Shown: positions 45,984 through 59,310, counted from the stretch's first letter. The stretch is DNA of 64,000 nucleotides from Limnanthes douglasii subsp. nivea (GCA_036936605.1 JAUPFV010000003.1:109563278-109627277); one strand, 5' to 3'. Made by a program: numbers and translations. Notes: a model not told the origin generated them from the sequence alone.

Positions 45984-48559
45984 TTATTGATCATGCGTTT
46001 CTTTTAGTTTTTTAATCATGGGAGATCTAGTATACTAAAAACTACCCTATTATTTCTGTGCATACCATACAATTTTTTTGCAATAAAAACATGTTAGACA
46101 TTAGTGATTTTAACCGTGTATTTTACATAAAATATTCGAGAGTATATATTTGATACCTCATCATCTTCTAACATGTGATTTTTTCAATCATATCCATGGT
46201 TGATGGTTTAGACTCTAATCCCTACCATTTGTAGCATCTTGGGACCATGTTCAACTTGTTTTGTGCTTGCACAATTGGTGTATACTCCTGCATCATATAT
46301 TTACTTGCATCAAGACATTTGCCTTAAAATTATATTTAATTACGTAATAACATTCTTAAGAATAAAAGTGCAACACAACCGAGAACTTTATCGGGTTTGT
46401 GCCAACAACAGAAGCTCTAATTGACTCAAGAAGCTTATCTTTTATTTCTCCTGACTAATCATAGTTTTTTCATTTCTTCAAGGTCTTTGATATAATATAC
46501 TGTTGTCCAATCCTGTATATCACCTTAACTGAATAGAACAGGGTAGAGCAAAGAAACAAGATCAATAGAACAACACGTCATTCACCGCATGCTACCCACC
46601 TGCCTTGATTGTTTTGTCTATTCTTTTGTGTAAAACACCACTTACCGTGCGATTTCGTTGTTAATTACCATGGTAGATATATAATCATGGGACTTTAGTG
46701 TACTGATCACGATAGTTATAATAGACGATGCGATATTACCTGCTAATAAACATCATACTTATACCAAACATGCGACTTCAATGTACTGACCATGTTAGAT
46801 TAGTGCAACTGAACATCCTACTTATAACAGACAATGAATATAGATGTACCTTTATCATATCATTTGATATTAATTTGTTTTAGTTTGTTCTCGGTTTTCT
46901 AGAACCCCAAGCCAGAAAGTATGCTTTAAGAGACTTATTTCCTGTAGTGATAATATATTTCTTACCTTTCATCACATTTAGGATTCTCACGAATCCTGAT
47001 CTGTAGAAGCATGCTTTAAGAGACATATTTCTTGAAAAAAGAACATGAGGCACAGATTGATTAAACATGCAATAGCAATGAGTTTTCTTCCGACCATACA
47101 ATTTTATTAAACGAACTATGCTATTTCTTAGAAAAATTAACCACGTGTTTTCTTTGTAACACAAATACAACCATATTTATCTGGGTATATTAACCATACG
47201 AGTTTACATGAAGAAATAATGTACAACCACAAATACAACCAGATGTTTACCTTGTACTAACACATAACGCACAACCACAAATACAACAATGAATTCCTTC
47301 GCACCACTAGTAAAAACAAATGTAAGATTAGTGTATTTTCATATGAATAAGATGCGAGATTAGTGTTACTTTCACATGTACGTTGACAGAAATTCAAAAA
47401 TGGAGTATGAAACCACTAAATCCAGAAACGAGACAATATATTATAACTTACTTATACGATGTAACACATTATATTCACCTAAGAACCGTAGAAAGTACTC
47501 TGAAACAGTATGTCTACCAAAACCGAAAACTACAAATGATCATTGAAATACCTAAGAATAATATGAGTTTATGAAGTAACCTAATTGTAATGAATACATT
47601 GAAATACACTCTAACTACACTATACACCTAAAAATGCAGAAGTTAAGTGACGATAACCATGGAAATATAATGAATTATTTTACTGTTACGATTAGTACCT
47701 ATATGGTGTTTCTAGAGGTCTTAATACCAAATAAATATTTTAATATCTATTCTTAGAGGATAAATAATGGTCGTTGATGTATTGATTGCTTCGTCGGACT
47801 AAGAAACCGTCATTGGAGATAGCTGGAAGGTGACTAGGTTTAGTAGGTTTTTGAGTTTACTAGGTTAGTAAGTTTGAGTGGAAATGAGTACTTAAAAGTT
47901 TTGGTTGAAAAGAGGAAAACATAAGTTTTCAACCTAAAACATCCTATTTATACTAATGAGGGTACTTTTATCCATTTGAAGATCCATTTATTGGTAATAT
48001 GCAGTTTTTGGGTACTAATGAGATAGCTTTTATTTAAATTTGTTTGAATTTATTTGATTGATTTGTGTAATTGGTTTGTTTGAATTTGTTTAGTTGATTT
48101 GTTTAAAGTTTTCAATTGATATTTCCTTTAAATGACATGAATTGATTCAATTTTTTAATTTTTTTAATTGATTTGTTTGATTTTATCGAATTAATTTGTT
48201 TTATTTGTTTGAATTGATTTGTTTAGTCTATTTGATTTTTTTTCAATTGATTTGTTTGAATTTTTTCAATTTTTTCAATTTATACAATTTAATTTTTTGA
48301 ATATGTTTAAATTTATTTAATTTATATGTTTGATTTATTTGAATTTATTTAATTCATTTGTTTGAATTTGTTTAATTGATTGTTTTAAACTTATTCATTT
48401 GAATTTATTTTCTTGATTCGCTCGAATTTATTTCCTTGATTTGTTTGAATTGTTTGGAATATTTAATAAACTCTTATAATATCTAAAAATAATTTCAAAA
48501 AAATATCAAATAAATACTACAAATATTTTGTTTATGATATACATATCTTAATGTATTGA

Positions 48560-49320
48560 AATTTAAATAAATCAATCATATATATTAATTTTAATAGAGT
48601 ATAAAAAAATATGATAAATTGTAAGTTAAATATGACACAGTAACAACTACCAAGCATATGATACATAGTTATCACACATCTATCACGTCACGCATTGGTA
48701 TCACATCACTTTTATCACTCATAACGGTGTAACAAATGACACTTTGTCATGCATGACAGTATAACGCCTGACAGACGTAACGTCATGCCATGTAACGCCA
48801 GAAATATTGTACCGCGTGAAATGTGTAACCTTATGTCATACAATGTCATAAGGTGTTAAATGTGTTATGGAACGTTATGTGTTGTCACAATTGTCACCCC
48901 TACAAACTAGACTATTTTTCTTATTACATATTTGTTTTTAGATGTGGATTAATTAGTTTTTTTTATTTAACAAGTGTTTAAATACATATAACACATGTTT
49001 AGATAACGAACCGTTATAAGAATTATACACATAAAAATCTACTATCTATATATCTCTCTTGGTAAAGAAAGTTATGTTTTAGTTATATTTCTTGAAATAT
49101 ATAGAGTACATTGGTAAGATATTTCATGTGAGATTATCGGTTAGTTCACATAGGACAATTGTTCAAAATTACGACTACATAAATTAACTTTTTTGTTTTT
49201 ACTTTTTAAAATTTTATATCCAAAAAGTAAATGGTTATATATCTCATGTACTAGTATTAATAGAAAAATCTAAAAGTTTAAAATTATAAATATTGTACCA
49301 AAACCATACAAAACAACTAA
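48560..49320. other. TGTCA/TAACG-rich segment and AT-rich spacer
   Basis: At 48640-48900 words such as tgtcatgcatgaca, ataacgcctgacagacgtaacg, tgtaacgcc and aatgtcataagg recur on both strands. The left part matches 30490-30720. It may be the end of a MULE. 48900-49320 is AT-rich without features. Confidence 0.45.
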
Positions 49321-51860
49321 ACATAGTTAATTGCAAAACGCTCGACCCGATTAAAATTGAATATACAACGCACAATTTACCGTAGTTCATTGCAAAATGC
49401 TCACGCGATTAAAATTGAATATGTCGTAGTGACAAAAACTATTTCCCCGCAAGTGTTTTATGTTTTTCTTTTGTCACGTGATGATATTTTTTGTTGTCGT
49501 TTTTAAGTATTTGTCAAATAATTGTGTAATTTCAAAAATAAATAAATTAATATGATATACTTTTATGATTTATTACTAATAACTAAACATTTTAAAACCA
49601 CAAATTTATTTCCCAAAATTATTATAAAATGCCTTAAAACAACATTTTTAATTTTTTTTTTATCTTTTATCATATTTTTTTTTTACCAAAACAGAATTTT
49701 TTTACTGTTTTTTGTTTTTGCGAGAACTTAACAAGTGGAGTCGGTGTGGTGAAATAAACATAAAATATTGACCAAAATTATCTAATACAATAACATTTAA
49801 CCAAACAAATTCCAAAATCATATTGTTTTTACGAATTTGTTATTTCCAATTAGGTGCGTTTTCTTTATATAAAAAACATTTTTTTATAAAAAAAACGCAC
49901 CTAATTTCGAGATACCGTTTCGGAATGAGGTGTTTTTTTCTTGAAAATAAAGCACCTAATTCTGAGATGCCGTTTCGGAATGAGGTGTTTGTTTCTTGAA
50001 AAAAAAGCACTTAATCCCGAGATGCCGTTTTGGAATGAGGTGTTTTCCGCTAAAACCTGCACAAATCGGGATTTTCGAAAATATGTTTTTTTAACAGAGA
50101 TTCTTAAGTTACATGAATGTAAAAATAAAAAACAAGATTAAATTATCTTGTTGGTTGATTGGGTGATGTTCTCTGGTGTTAAATCTTTAGCTTGGGTGTT
50201 TTCCTCTTCCATGAGTAATCTTTAAGAAATTTGAAATTTTTTTAGAGTTTAATTTTATAAGTTAAATAATATATGTTGGATTTAATTTGGCTAAATCATG
50301 TGTTTGTTGATATAACGGTTTCATAATGGTTAATAGCATCAAGTTATAAATTAGAAGGTAAAATGAGGACAAGATACTAAAAACAAGTGATAAGTTTTTT
50401 TATTTTTGAAATATGGAGGAAATAAAAAATGTGATGGAGGAAATAGCTTCACTCACCCTAATTTATTAATATATTTATTTAGTTATTCAAATAATATCAT
50501 TCAAATACTTTTAATATCATTAATTATAAAAAAAATCAATATAATTCAAAATTGATTTTATTTTATTTATATTTATAAAATATTATAAATTTAAATTTAT
50601 AATAGAAATATATGTAGATTTGACTCTTACCTAATTATAAATAGATAATTCAAAGTAGATACTTTACCTATAATTTATTGAGTTGAATCAATGGTATCAT
50701 AATAGTAAATGATAATTGATTTTCTATAATATTTTAATAAATTTATTTATATAATTAGCCATAAAATATTTTAAATTTTACTTATTTAAGGAATTAAAAA
50801 AATTAAAAATTGTATTTAATTAGTCATATTTTATGTGTTTCACATTTAAAATTATAAATTTGCTTATGTGGTGAATTAGAAAATAACATTCTACAATAAA
50901 CTTGAATATATTTTGGCCACGCCGTTGTTGTTTTAATAGCTCTGTCGTGCCAAAACTACGTCATTGCTATTAGAACAACACGAGCAGTGGTCAAGAACAA
51001 TCCTGAATCCAACACACGATTTAGTGAAAGACTCCAAAAATTTACCAAAATCTATTAAGTAGGAACCAAATACATTTTAACTTGAAAACATTACCAACTC
51101 GATAATAATCATATATGTAACTAATTTTAACTAACTATCATTCTATATATGTCGATTATACCCATTAATCGATTCAAAAGTAAACATAAAGTTAATTAAG
51201 AATATAAAATTGATAAGTACTTTTCTAATTTTCTTAAAAAAAATCTATTATTTGTTTTTAAAACATAATCATGAATTTTTGAGAATTTTTTCTTGATAAT
51301 ATTGAGAAAGAAGATGAAGTCAGAAAAAAATTCTTGATAATATTGAGAAAGAAGATGAAGTTAAAAAAAAGATGGGTGGTGATTTTAAAACTTGGGATTG
51401 ATTAATATATTTATGTTTTAACCTATTGTGTTTTATAAAGAAAATTTTAATAAATATAGAATTGCTTAAAATTTATTTTGGAGAACCAAATACTCGAAAT
51501 TTTAGCTAATCTATTTATTTTTGTCCATCTAATTTTTCTCAATTTAATTTTCAGTTGTGAATTATATGCTTAGTAAATTACAAATTTTGCTATTTTAATA
51601 TCTTTCTGAAAATACAAATAAATAATAAAATCATTAAAAAAGTATGTTCCAAAATTTGTTTTTTCTCAATCACATTCGGTATGTATTTTAACTTTCGAAT
51701 TTTATATAACTCTCCCGGGAGTATATTTTCTTTCAAATCTATTTTTATTATACTATTTTTTCAATTATATCAAAATATAATCACGGCAAAATATAATAAT
51801 AGTAATAATAAAAATAAATAAATAGTCCTTTGAAATATTTAGACTTAAAATCAGCCGCAG
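49320..51860. repeat. Segmental duplication, copy C (gene-less, interrupted)
   Basis: 49320-49625 matches 361-640 and 51520-51860 matches 650-930 of copy A. Both are downstream flanks of the small gene. Similarity ends near 51860, just before the place where the gene itself would begin. The gap 49630-51510 is inserted DNA (E2 plus AT-rich sequence, including a direct 38-bp duplication near 51291-51365) without recognisable genes. Confidence 0.75.
49630..50460. mobile_element. Unclassified inserted repeat E2 (inverted relative to E1)
   Basis: About 49880-50455 is the reverse complement of 29470-29960. It contains three direct units of about 55 bp (49889-50045), each an imperfect palindrome of the form cacctaattctgagat then gccgtttcggaatgaggtg. 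The right end ggaaatagcttcactcaccc mirrors the E1 left end. Confidence 0.6.
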
Positions 51861-52056
51861 TGGGGATATTTCATCTCCTAAAAGCACGTCACATAAGCGC
51901 CACATGAACATAATCTCTAAATAATTCTGTAAAATTTCTCACTAGTATATATCTTTCACCCTATCTCACCATATTTCTCTCTCTTCCATATCATTATATT
52001 TCTCACTCTTACATATCATTCTGTCATATAATATCTGCCGTATATTTTTATTATTA

Positions 52057-52058
<2 letters not shown>

Positions 52059-52092
<34 letters not shown>
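52059..52092. repeat. (TA)n microsatellite
   Basis: About 33 alternating bases between flank C and family B. Confidence 0.95.
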
Positions 52093-52096
<4 letters not shown>

Positions 52097-52301
52097 GTTA
52101 TATGTATTAAAATAAACAATTTTCATAAATTAACATAATATATTTTGTTTATAAATATAAAGTATAAAATTAAAATAATTAATAATAGAGAAAAGTACCC
52201 CTAAATACCCACTCCACTATCAAATACCAAAATGGTACCCGTTTTGGACTAGTTTCATAAAATACCTAGAGCCATATTTGGGACAATTATACCCTCTAGG
52301 G

Positions 52302-52309
52302 TATAAAAG
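52302..52309 (+). promoter_or_regulatory. TATA box of the family B Ulp1-like gene
   Basis: TATAAAAG lies about 280 bases before the end of the 5' untranslated exon (donor at 52581/52582). Transcription would start near 52335. Confidence 0.55.
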
Positions 52310-52334
52310 GGGTTGTTTTGTTGAAACCCACTTT

Positions 52335-55300
52335 TTTACACCTTCTAATCTGACATTTAGGTTCCAATTCCCCCCACTTTCATATCTCTAAATTTGAAGA
52401 GAGAGAAACACGTGAAACGAGAGGGAACCCAAAAGACGCTTTTGAAACCAAAGCAGAACCTTTCAACCGGCGAAAACTAACCGGCTTTCAGTTCTGATCG
52501 ATCAATCAACCACCGTTTAACACCTATGCCGTCGAGCCTCCTACTGCGTCGAAGTATTCTTACGCCGTCGAACCGGACCAGGTATCCCTCGACCACTGTC
52601 TGTCTTCCAGTTATATGCCTCGATGTATAAGCTTCGCCGGAATACGTTTAATACTCCGTTCTTTTACATTGATAGTCGATGTTGTCGAGTCAGTACGGGT
52701 ATTTCGTAGTGTTCATCCACCGGACGATGTTAGTTGATAGTTGTGTTGGTAGTGTTGTCCGACGCCATCGAGTAGAACCTGCCCTGGTTGAATCCTGAAC
52801 GTGTACCGTCATCTATCAGACCTATAGGGTTGTTGGTCTAACCGGTGTGAGTTTACGTAGGTTTGTTAGTCATCTAGCAATGTGGGTTGGCCTTATCTAG
52901 CGTGGTCTAGGAATAGTCTACCTGTCATAGTGCACGTCTAGTGGAGTAGTATATGATTTTAGTCACGTCTAGCACTGTTGAAATGCAGTGAGATATACGA
53001 TGTTGTGTAGTAACTTGGACAAGTGCTGTCTCAAAGAGTTAACGTATATACTGGCTGCTTAGTTTTATTTTTTTAGTTACCATGGGATTACTAACTAGCT
53101 TGATATGTAAATGTTAACAGGGAAACATGACAAAAATAGGAGTATTCTACAGGTCCGGGTTGGTTAGCATAATCAACGTGCTCAGACGGGATATCATTAA
53201 AGCGGAACACATCAAGGCTGCTAGAGGAACCCCGTTCTATACATTCCTGAAAACATCGTTCGACTTAAGGAACGAGGTTCTGAAGCTTAAAAAGTTCCAC
53301 TACTTGATCGAGGCGATTTGTGGTTTATACGATGTTAGATGGAAGTCTTTCCAGATTGGACGGAAGCATGTAAGGCTGACGAGGAAAGATGTGAAGGCGA
53401 TATTTGGCCTGAAACACAGTAACAAAGAGATGCCTATGAGCAAATCAGGCGCATTTATCGCTCGGTACGCTGATGGAGCTGAGTTAGATTCGATTCTAAT
53501 GCATAAATATTTTTTGAGCCCAAGGACGAGGAGGAGCGGGCCAACAAACGACAAATCAGTTTTCAATGCGTTGATAAAGATAAATGTAGACTGTTAAAAT
53601 GTAGTCGTTTTTAGTTTATGCTGGAGGCATATGCCGATAATACAAAAACCTGCATGTGTATGCACGTATCTAGCATAGTAGTATACTATATCTAGCAGTG
53701 TGTTAGCTGTATAATATTATGTTGGTGTTTGGTTTTATGCATCTAGCAATGTCTTGGTTTATATCTATCAAAGTCTTATTAGGGGTAACTTCCTTAAATT
53801 GTTATTGCTGTATTCTTGGTATGATGTTGTTGATTTTGTAGGAAGCGGTCGAGAAAGCAGTAAGTGAAGGAGGGGAGGATGAAGCGAAGGATGTTGCTCG
53901 GCTCCTGATACTTTTCATATGCTCGACACTGTTCTTTTCAGTGTCCGGCGACGTCGTCGGGTGGACAGCAATATTCTACGTGGAGAATCTTGAAAAGATA
54001 AACGACTATGACTGGTCTGGAGCCATCTTGGATAAGCTTCACAAATCACTGGACAAATGTATTAAGGCCGGGAAGCCTGCAAGAGTGATCAGATGCGTTG
54101 CTCTGTTGTTTGTAAGTACTGTGGATTATGATCAGCATGTTTGTTACGAAACCGTTTTTTTAATGGTTAGTTATGTTCTGTTCAGCCATTTCTGATGAAG
54201 CATATTTCGATAAACGTCGACATACCAAGGCCAAACATAATCCCTAGATGTTACAAGTGGTGGGGACTAGAGGGCAAGGAGTCGACATTCAAAATGATCC
54301 AGATGGTCAGTGAGCTCAGGGACGACCAGGTATGTAACACATCTATCAATGTCCAAATTGTAGAATCAAACAAATTGCATACACACGAGTCTTACACACA
54401 AATCGCAGCCACCAATATTAGAACAAAAAAAATAAACATATCTATCGATAAAAATATCAAACAAATAGCATACCATGTAGCATAACGTCATAACTTCAAC
54501 ATGTCCTTGGATCATAATTGTCTGTAATTCGCAGTAATGATTCTAATATTGTGCTGCTCAATGTATATTATACTGTATTTCTTAGGTTGTGGCCGATGAG
54601 TTAGTGTTTTCACCTACTGAATGTTTGGTTTATGGAGACAATGATTCGCGGAGGAAGTACGAAGCTGCTGAAGAAACAAGTGAACAAAGGAGTAGGAAAA
54701 GAAAGAAATCTGTTGCGAACAGAAGTACAAGAAGGAAGCTCAAACAGGTAGATGACGGAGCTGGAACTAAGAAGAGAAGACGTTCGAACACTGAGGTTGA
54801 TGATGATGTTACATTGGGGGAATTCATTGTGGAGAGGAAGTCAACAGTTGGTAAAACAAAAGGGGAGAGGTTGAAAAACAAAAACAAACGTAGGTCTAGT
54901 ATTCCAAGCTTTGGAGGGCTGTCACAGTCGGTGCTGCGTGACAACAACAAGCTGAAAAAAAGAAGCCGGTTGCACCGGTTGAAAGTTGAAAACAAGCGGC
55001 TTAAAACGTCGCTTGAGGAAAGAAACGAAGAGGTTAGTGTTACCATGTTTTTTAAGTACTAATAACCTTTATATGTTGGTTAAACTGAACATAGGAAATG
55101 TTTAGATGTTGTTTGCTAGCAGCATCATTATAATTGATTTAGCAAACGTAATTATAAGTTGTCTATCAACGATAATATGCTGTATCTATCATTGTAAAAA
55201 TAATTTAAGTATTTCTTATGCTCGTTTGATTCAGGTTGAAAAGTTGAAGAAAGACTTGAACGAGCTGAAACAGAAGCTGGAGGTGGAAGATGAAAGAGTG

Positions 55301-58096
55301 GATGGTGAGGATGATGATCTGCTGAACACCTTATCAATGCCATTTTGCCGTATTGATGAGGACGATGTTGAAACCGTGGATGCAAACATTGCTGAGAAGG
55401 TGGTTAAGAAAACACTGGTTTACAAATCTCGGAGGCATGGATTTGTTCTGAAGAGGAACCAACCAGTTTCTGATACCGAAAAAGCAACAGAAGAAGAGGA
55501 TGTTCAGGGGGAGACAACAGCAGAAGAACAACAGGAGCTTGAGAAAGCTGAGGAAAAAGAAAGGGACGTATCGGATGAGGAAAAGAAAGAATTTGATGGA
55601 GGGTGTGTTCAATCTGAAACACCTGTTGAACCAATGCAAGAAAGTACTACACCGGAAGCTATTGTTGTTGATGTCGCTGGGAATGAGAAAGGGGAGGTGG
55701 CAGAAGAAGTATCACCCCTAACTCATGCTGCCGGTGCGCAAAAATAAAGTTTTGGTACCTGCACAGGGACCCGGACTTGGAAACAACGAGGTTGAACAAC
55801 AGGAGCTGATGGTGGACAGAATTGATTTGTTGGACGAAGGTTCCAACGAAGAAACGAAAACACTGAAACAATAGTTGGAGGACTCGGCAGAAACCGTAGA
55901 TCAAGGATAGAATGCAAAGAATTTTCAGGACAAAGGAGAAGCTGACACAGTAGCAACTGCCGTGATGGAGAATGCAGCCACAGAACTACAGGGTCCAGAA
56001 CCTGTCTCTGAGAATGTGGTGGAGAATGTGGCTGAAGATGTAAGTGGATCTTAAAATCCTTAAGATTCATAAATTTTCAGTAATTATGTTTTGGCTTGTT
56101 TTGAAATGTTCAAACTCTAGGTTGGATAACATTTACAGTATCTGGGTTGTTTTTTGTATGAAAAAGTTGGTTTGACGGTATCTGTGTAGTGTAAGACACG
56201 ATTTGAATGATTGTCTCAATGAGTATTAGTTGATGCATCTTTGACAAATCGCAAACGCAATATGTATATAGTCTGATAGATAAAATATATATAGAATACC
56301 GTTTTCAATGCAAACAAATCGCACTGTATAATAGGCGTAAATAGCGTCGTTCTATTTGAAAAAGCATCTAGCAATGATAGTTGTGCTTATCTCGCAATGT
56401 ATGCTTTCCAATATTGTAATGTTATGTTATTAGGAAGTGGAAACAGCGGCGCCTGAAGACACACGACAATCTAATGTAAAGACCTTGGCATTCACTGGGA
56501 TTGAAAAAGCAGCAAAGTGTGAACAACTATTGCAAGATGTCTCTCCATTAAAGGTGATTCCAGTTACCAGCGGAGAAGAGCAATCCGCAGAGAAGATAGA
56601 AAAAGTGTCCCAGGTTGAGCAATCTTCGTACGCAACACCACAACAACAGAAAGCAACATCTAACGATCTGATTGTCCGATCGGTTACACCGTTAGCTGAC
56701 GATAGCTTTGTAGACTGCACTCAATCATTTTACGCAGAAGTTGACAAGGCTGTTGAAAATTCAAACGAGAAGAGACGTACATTGGACTCCATCGAGGAAG
56801 AACAAACAGACGTTGACGTAAGTAGATGTATTGTATTATCAATAAACCTTCAAAAAGTAATGTTAACAGTTTACTCTGATGCTTTATTTTAGGTTCCCGT
56901 TGATGAAATGCATGGGTTCAACTTACTTACTCTGACGCAGGTTAAACAACAGCAGACTGCAGTCGTAGATTGGCCGTTCCCGACAGAGACAACGAAACTG
57001 ATCAATGTCAGTGAGTACGGGAAGGTGCTGAAACTTGCCAACAAAGAAAAACAAGAAGATCCAGAAGTATGGTACCTGCCAACATCGGAGTTCTCCTACA
57101 GGCTTTCCATTAGTGTGACCGAGATAATGGAAGTGCCTAACGAAACTCAATTTAACTTCAAGGTAATAAGGTTTCAGGTTGTATCTATCATAGTAAAATT
57201 TTAAGTCTAGCAATGTGTCTATGTACGTCTAACAATATTAATATGCAGCATCTAGCAATGTGTCAACCAATAAACCGTTGGTTATTCTTTTCAGTAATTG
57301 TCATTCAATTGATTTGAGCTTGTAATTGTGTTTTGATAGGTAATAGATGCTTGGATATATAAGCTGTTAAAGGATTCAGATTGGAAAGTCCCTCTGAAAA
57401 GGTTTGATGATAAGTATTCATTTCCTGTTAGTGTCATTCAAATAACTGGAATTGCAACTGTAAGTTCCCAGGGAATTATTTGTGTTATATTGGAAACATC
57501 TACTTCCTGTAGTAATGACTTAAATTTACAGGGAATACTGGTTATCAAGGGAGATTTGTCTGTCATTGTGGACAAGGTTTTTGAAACAATGAAACCAGAA
57601 ACATATGTTGCACTTATTCCTCTTTGTACCGTAAACACGTCCGGCGTGAACCACTGGACACTCCTGGTTATAGACATGGAGAATGGGGCTGCCAGAAGCT
57701 ACAACCCACTGTTGTTGTGGAGCAAACACATTGCCGATAAGACGAAAAACACAGCTGATGCTCTGGTATGGAATTTAAATGCTAAGGATATATCTTGGTT
57801 GCCTATCTAGCAATGTCGCATACTATATCTATCAATGCATACAGTAGTACATAGCAATGACTACTACTCGTAAATCGCATAGTAACTATGGTGGATACAA
57901 AATAAAGACTGTGTTAAATATCCCACAGCAAAAGAAGGATAACCTTGACTGCGGTGTTTTTGTTTGTAAGTACGCAGAAGACATCATTACGAGAGGGTAT
58001 GTTCCGCGGGAATATGGAAAGGAAATGCCGGCCGAAACAAGAGCTGAAATATTTAAGCATTTCATGAATGATCGAAACACAAACAAACGTTGGTAG
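52335..58096 (+). pseudogene. Family B Ulp1-like cysteine protease gene (Kaonashi-type MULE), nearly intact
   Basis: Exons: 5' UTR to 52581; 53121-53585 (ATG 53127); 53842-54111; 54186-54329; 54586-55032; 55235-56039; 56434-56817; 56893-57162; 57340-57459; 57532-57765; last exon to 58096. All clear coding junctions are phase 0. Exon 1 (FYRSGLVSIINVLRRD, RLTRKDVKAIFGLKHSNKEM) resembles N-terminal domains that precede Ulp1 in plant MULEs. Exon 4 is strongly basic, exon 5 coiled coil then acidic. The C48 peptidase core has NHWTLLVID (His) in exon 9 and NLDCGVFVCKYAED (Cys) in the last exon; the usual acidic residue reads Asn (SYNPL). Exon 5 has a 1-base insertion (CAAAAAT near 55742) and TAG codons at 55872 and 55908. 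The last acceptor is unclear; phase-0 options follow 57847 or 57907. Such enzymes would act on SUMO-like modifiers. Confidence 0.8.
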
Positions 58097-59206
58097 TATG
58101 TAATTTATTTTTTGGTACCCATTTTTATGATTCGGATAGATTAGCAATGGGTGAATTAGACAACTAATATGATGAATGTTGGTAGTAGAAAACTCACGTG
58201 TAAACAGAAATTTTCACATCACTGTTACATCCTTCAATGTTGAATCTAGTAATTTATATATGTTGTATCCATCAGAGTAGTTTTCAAGTTGGTATCAAAG
58301 TTTTTATTATTACCTATCAGACGTGAACTAAACATCTAGCAATGTTATATACTGTATCTATCAGACCACTTCTTTATCAGATCTATCAACTACATAGTGT
58401 GACATCTAGCAATGTCTATTTTCTTATCTATCAAAATCCTAAACAAGTGGTGTATGTAGAAATATATGAAATTCTTTTTAATCAGGCTTAAACTCAAGTA
58501 AATATGAAGGGAAATGTTTTTCTAAACTACATTGGCAGATCCTCCATTTGTTGCATGAATAAATTTCATACCTTGGCAGATGTGTCTAGTATTTTTTATG
58601 TTCTATATATGACAGATTAATAGTAAATTATATCGCAATGTCTACCTTCTTATCTATCAGAGATTTAATAAATTATCTATCATACTTATATCCAAGTACA
58701 TACCAATGTCTATCAGTTTTATCTATCGGAGTTATAATCAAGTATTTGTCATAGTACAAATTACATATCTGTCAGACTAATTATCTACTATCTATAGATG
58801 TCCACGTGTCAAAACAACTATGTTACGAACCATATAGTACACTTTTACATATATGTCAGACTAATTATCTAGCGCAGATAGGTTTTAAATTTTAAATATT
58901 ATTTATCTAGCATTGTAAATTAGTCGTAAATCGCATATAACATATTAGTGATGGACCAACTATATATTTGGACTGGAGGATATGGTTATTGGTAGATGAG
59001 TAAATTTAATTTTTTGAAATGACTTTTAACTACACCAATTAATCATTAGAAGTAAATGTGTTAAACTTATTGGTTAGATTGGAAGTTGAAAAGACAAAGG
59101 TAGATGGACTTGAATGATTACATGCATTAAATAGACGTGTGTCATTAAATTTGTGAAAGTAAGTATGGTTGTTAGATGAGACTTAGCCTTGGGCATTGTG
59201 TTTTGC
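58097..59206. other. Spacer between Ulp1-like and acidic genes
   Basis: AT-rich, with many family B words between 58240 and 58950. No open frame or RNA gene was recognised. Confidence 0.6.
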
Positions 59207-59214
59207 TATAAATA
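59207..59214 (+). promoter_or_regulatory. TATA box of the acidic gene
   Basis: TATAAATA lies 97 bases before the ATG at 59311, a normal distance for a plant promoter with a short leader. Confidence 0.65.
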
Positions 59215-59310
59215 GAGGGTGACATTTGAACCTATTCATCTCACACTTCTCTGCAAAGAAAAAAACAACCAGAAACTCTAGCCTAAGTTGAAACCAAACC
59301 ACCATCGATA

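Larger units (their letters stand above)
41858..48560. repeat. Large duplication, block 2 (interrupted by G3)
   Basis: Second copy of 25285-29465; see that entry. It contains, on the minus strand, exon 4 of the Ulp1-like gene (about 41990-41858: FGGGEASGNPNIVTNEITRK), exon 3 (46300-46190: RCYKWWGLESKPST), exon 2 (46600-46345) and a shortened exon 1 (47060-46880). In exon 1 the start ACFYRSGFVRILNVMKG is joined to the distal piece AYFLAWGSRK by a deletion. Confidence 0.8.

Noticed and set aside
54630..56070. Several minus-strand Leu/Phe-rich frames
   Set aside because: They are complements of the Lys/Glu-rich exons 4 and 5 of the family B gene.
57841..57907. A firm acceptor site for the last exon of the Ulp1-like gene
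   Set aside because: The AG at 57882 gives the wrong phase, and the phase-0 options after 57847 and 57907 both have weak pyrimidine tracts. Transcript data are needed, so no single site is claimed.
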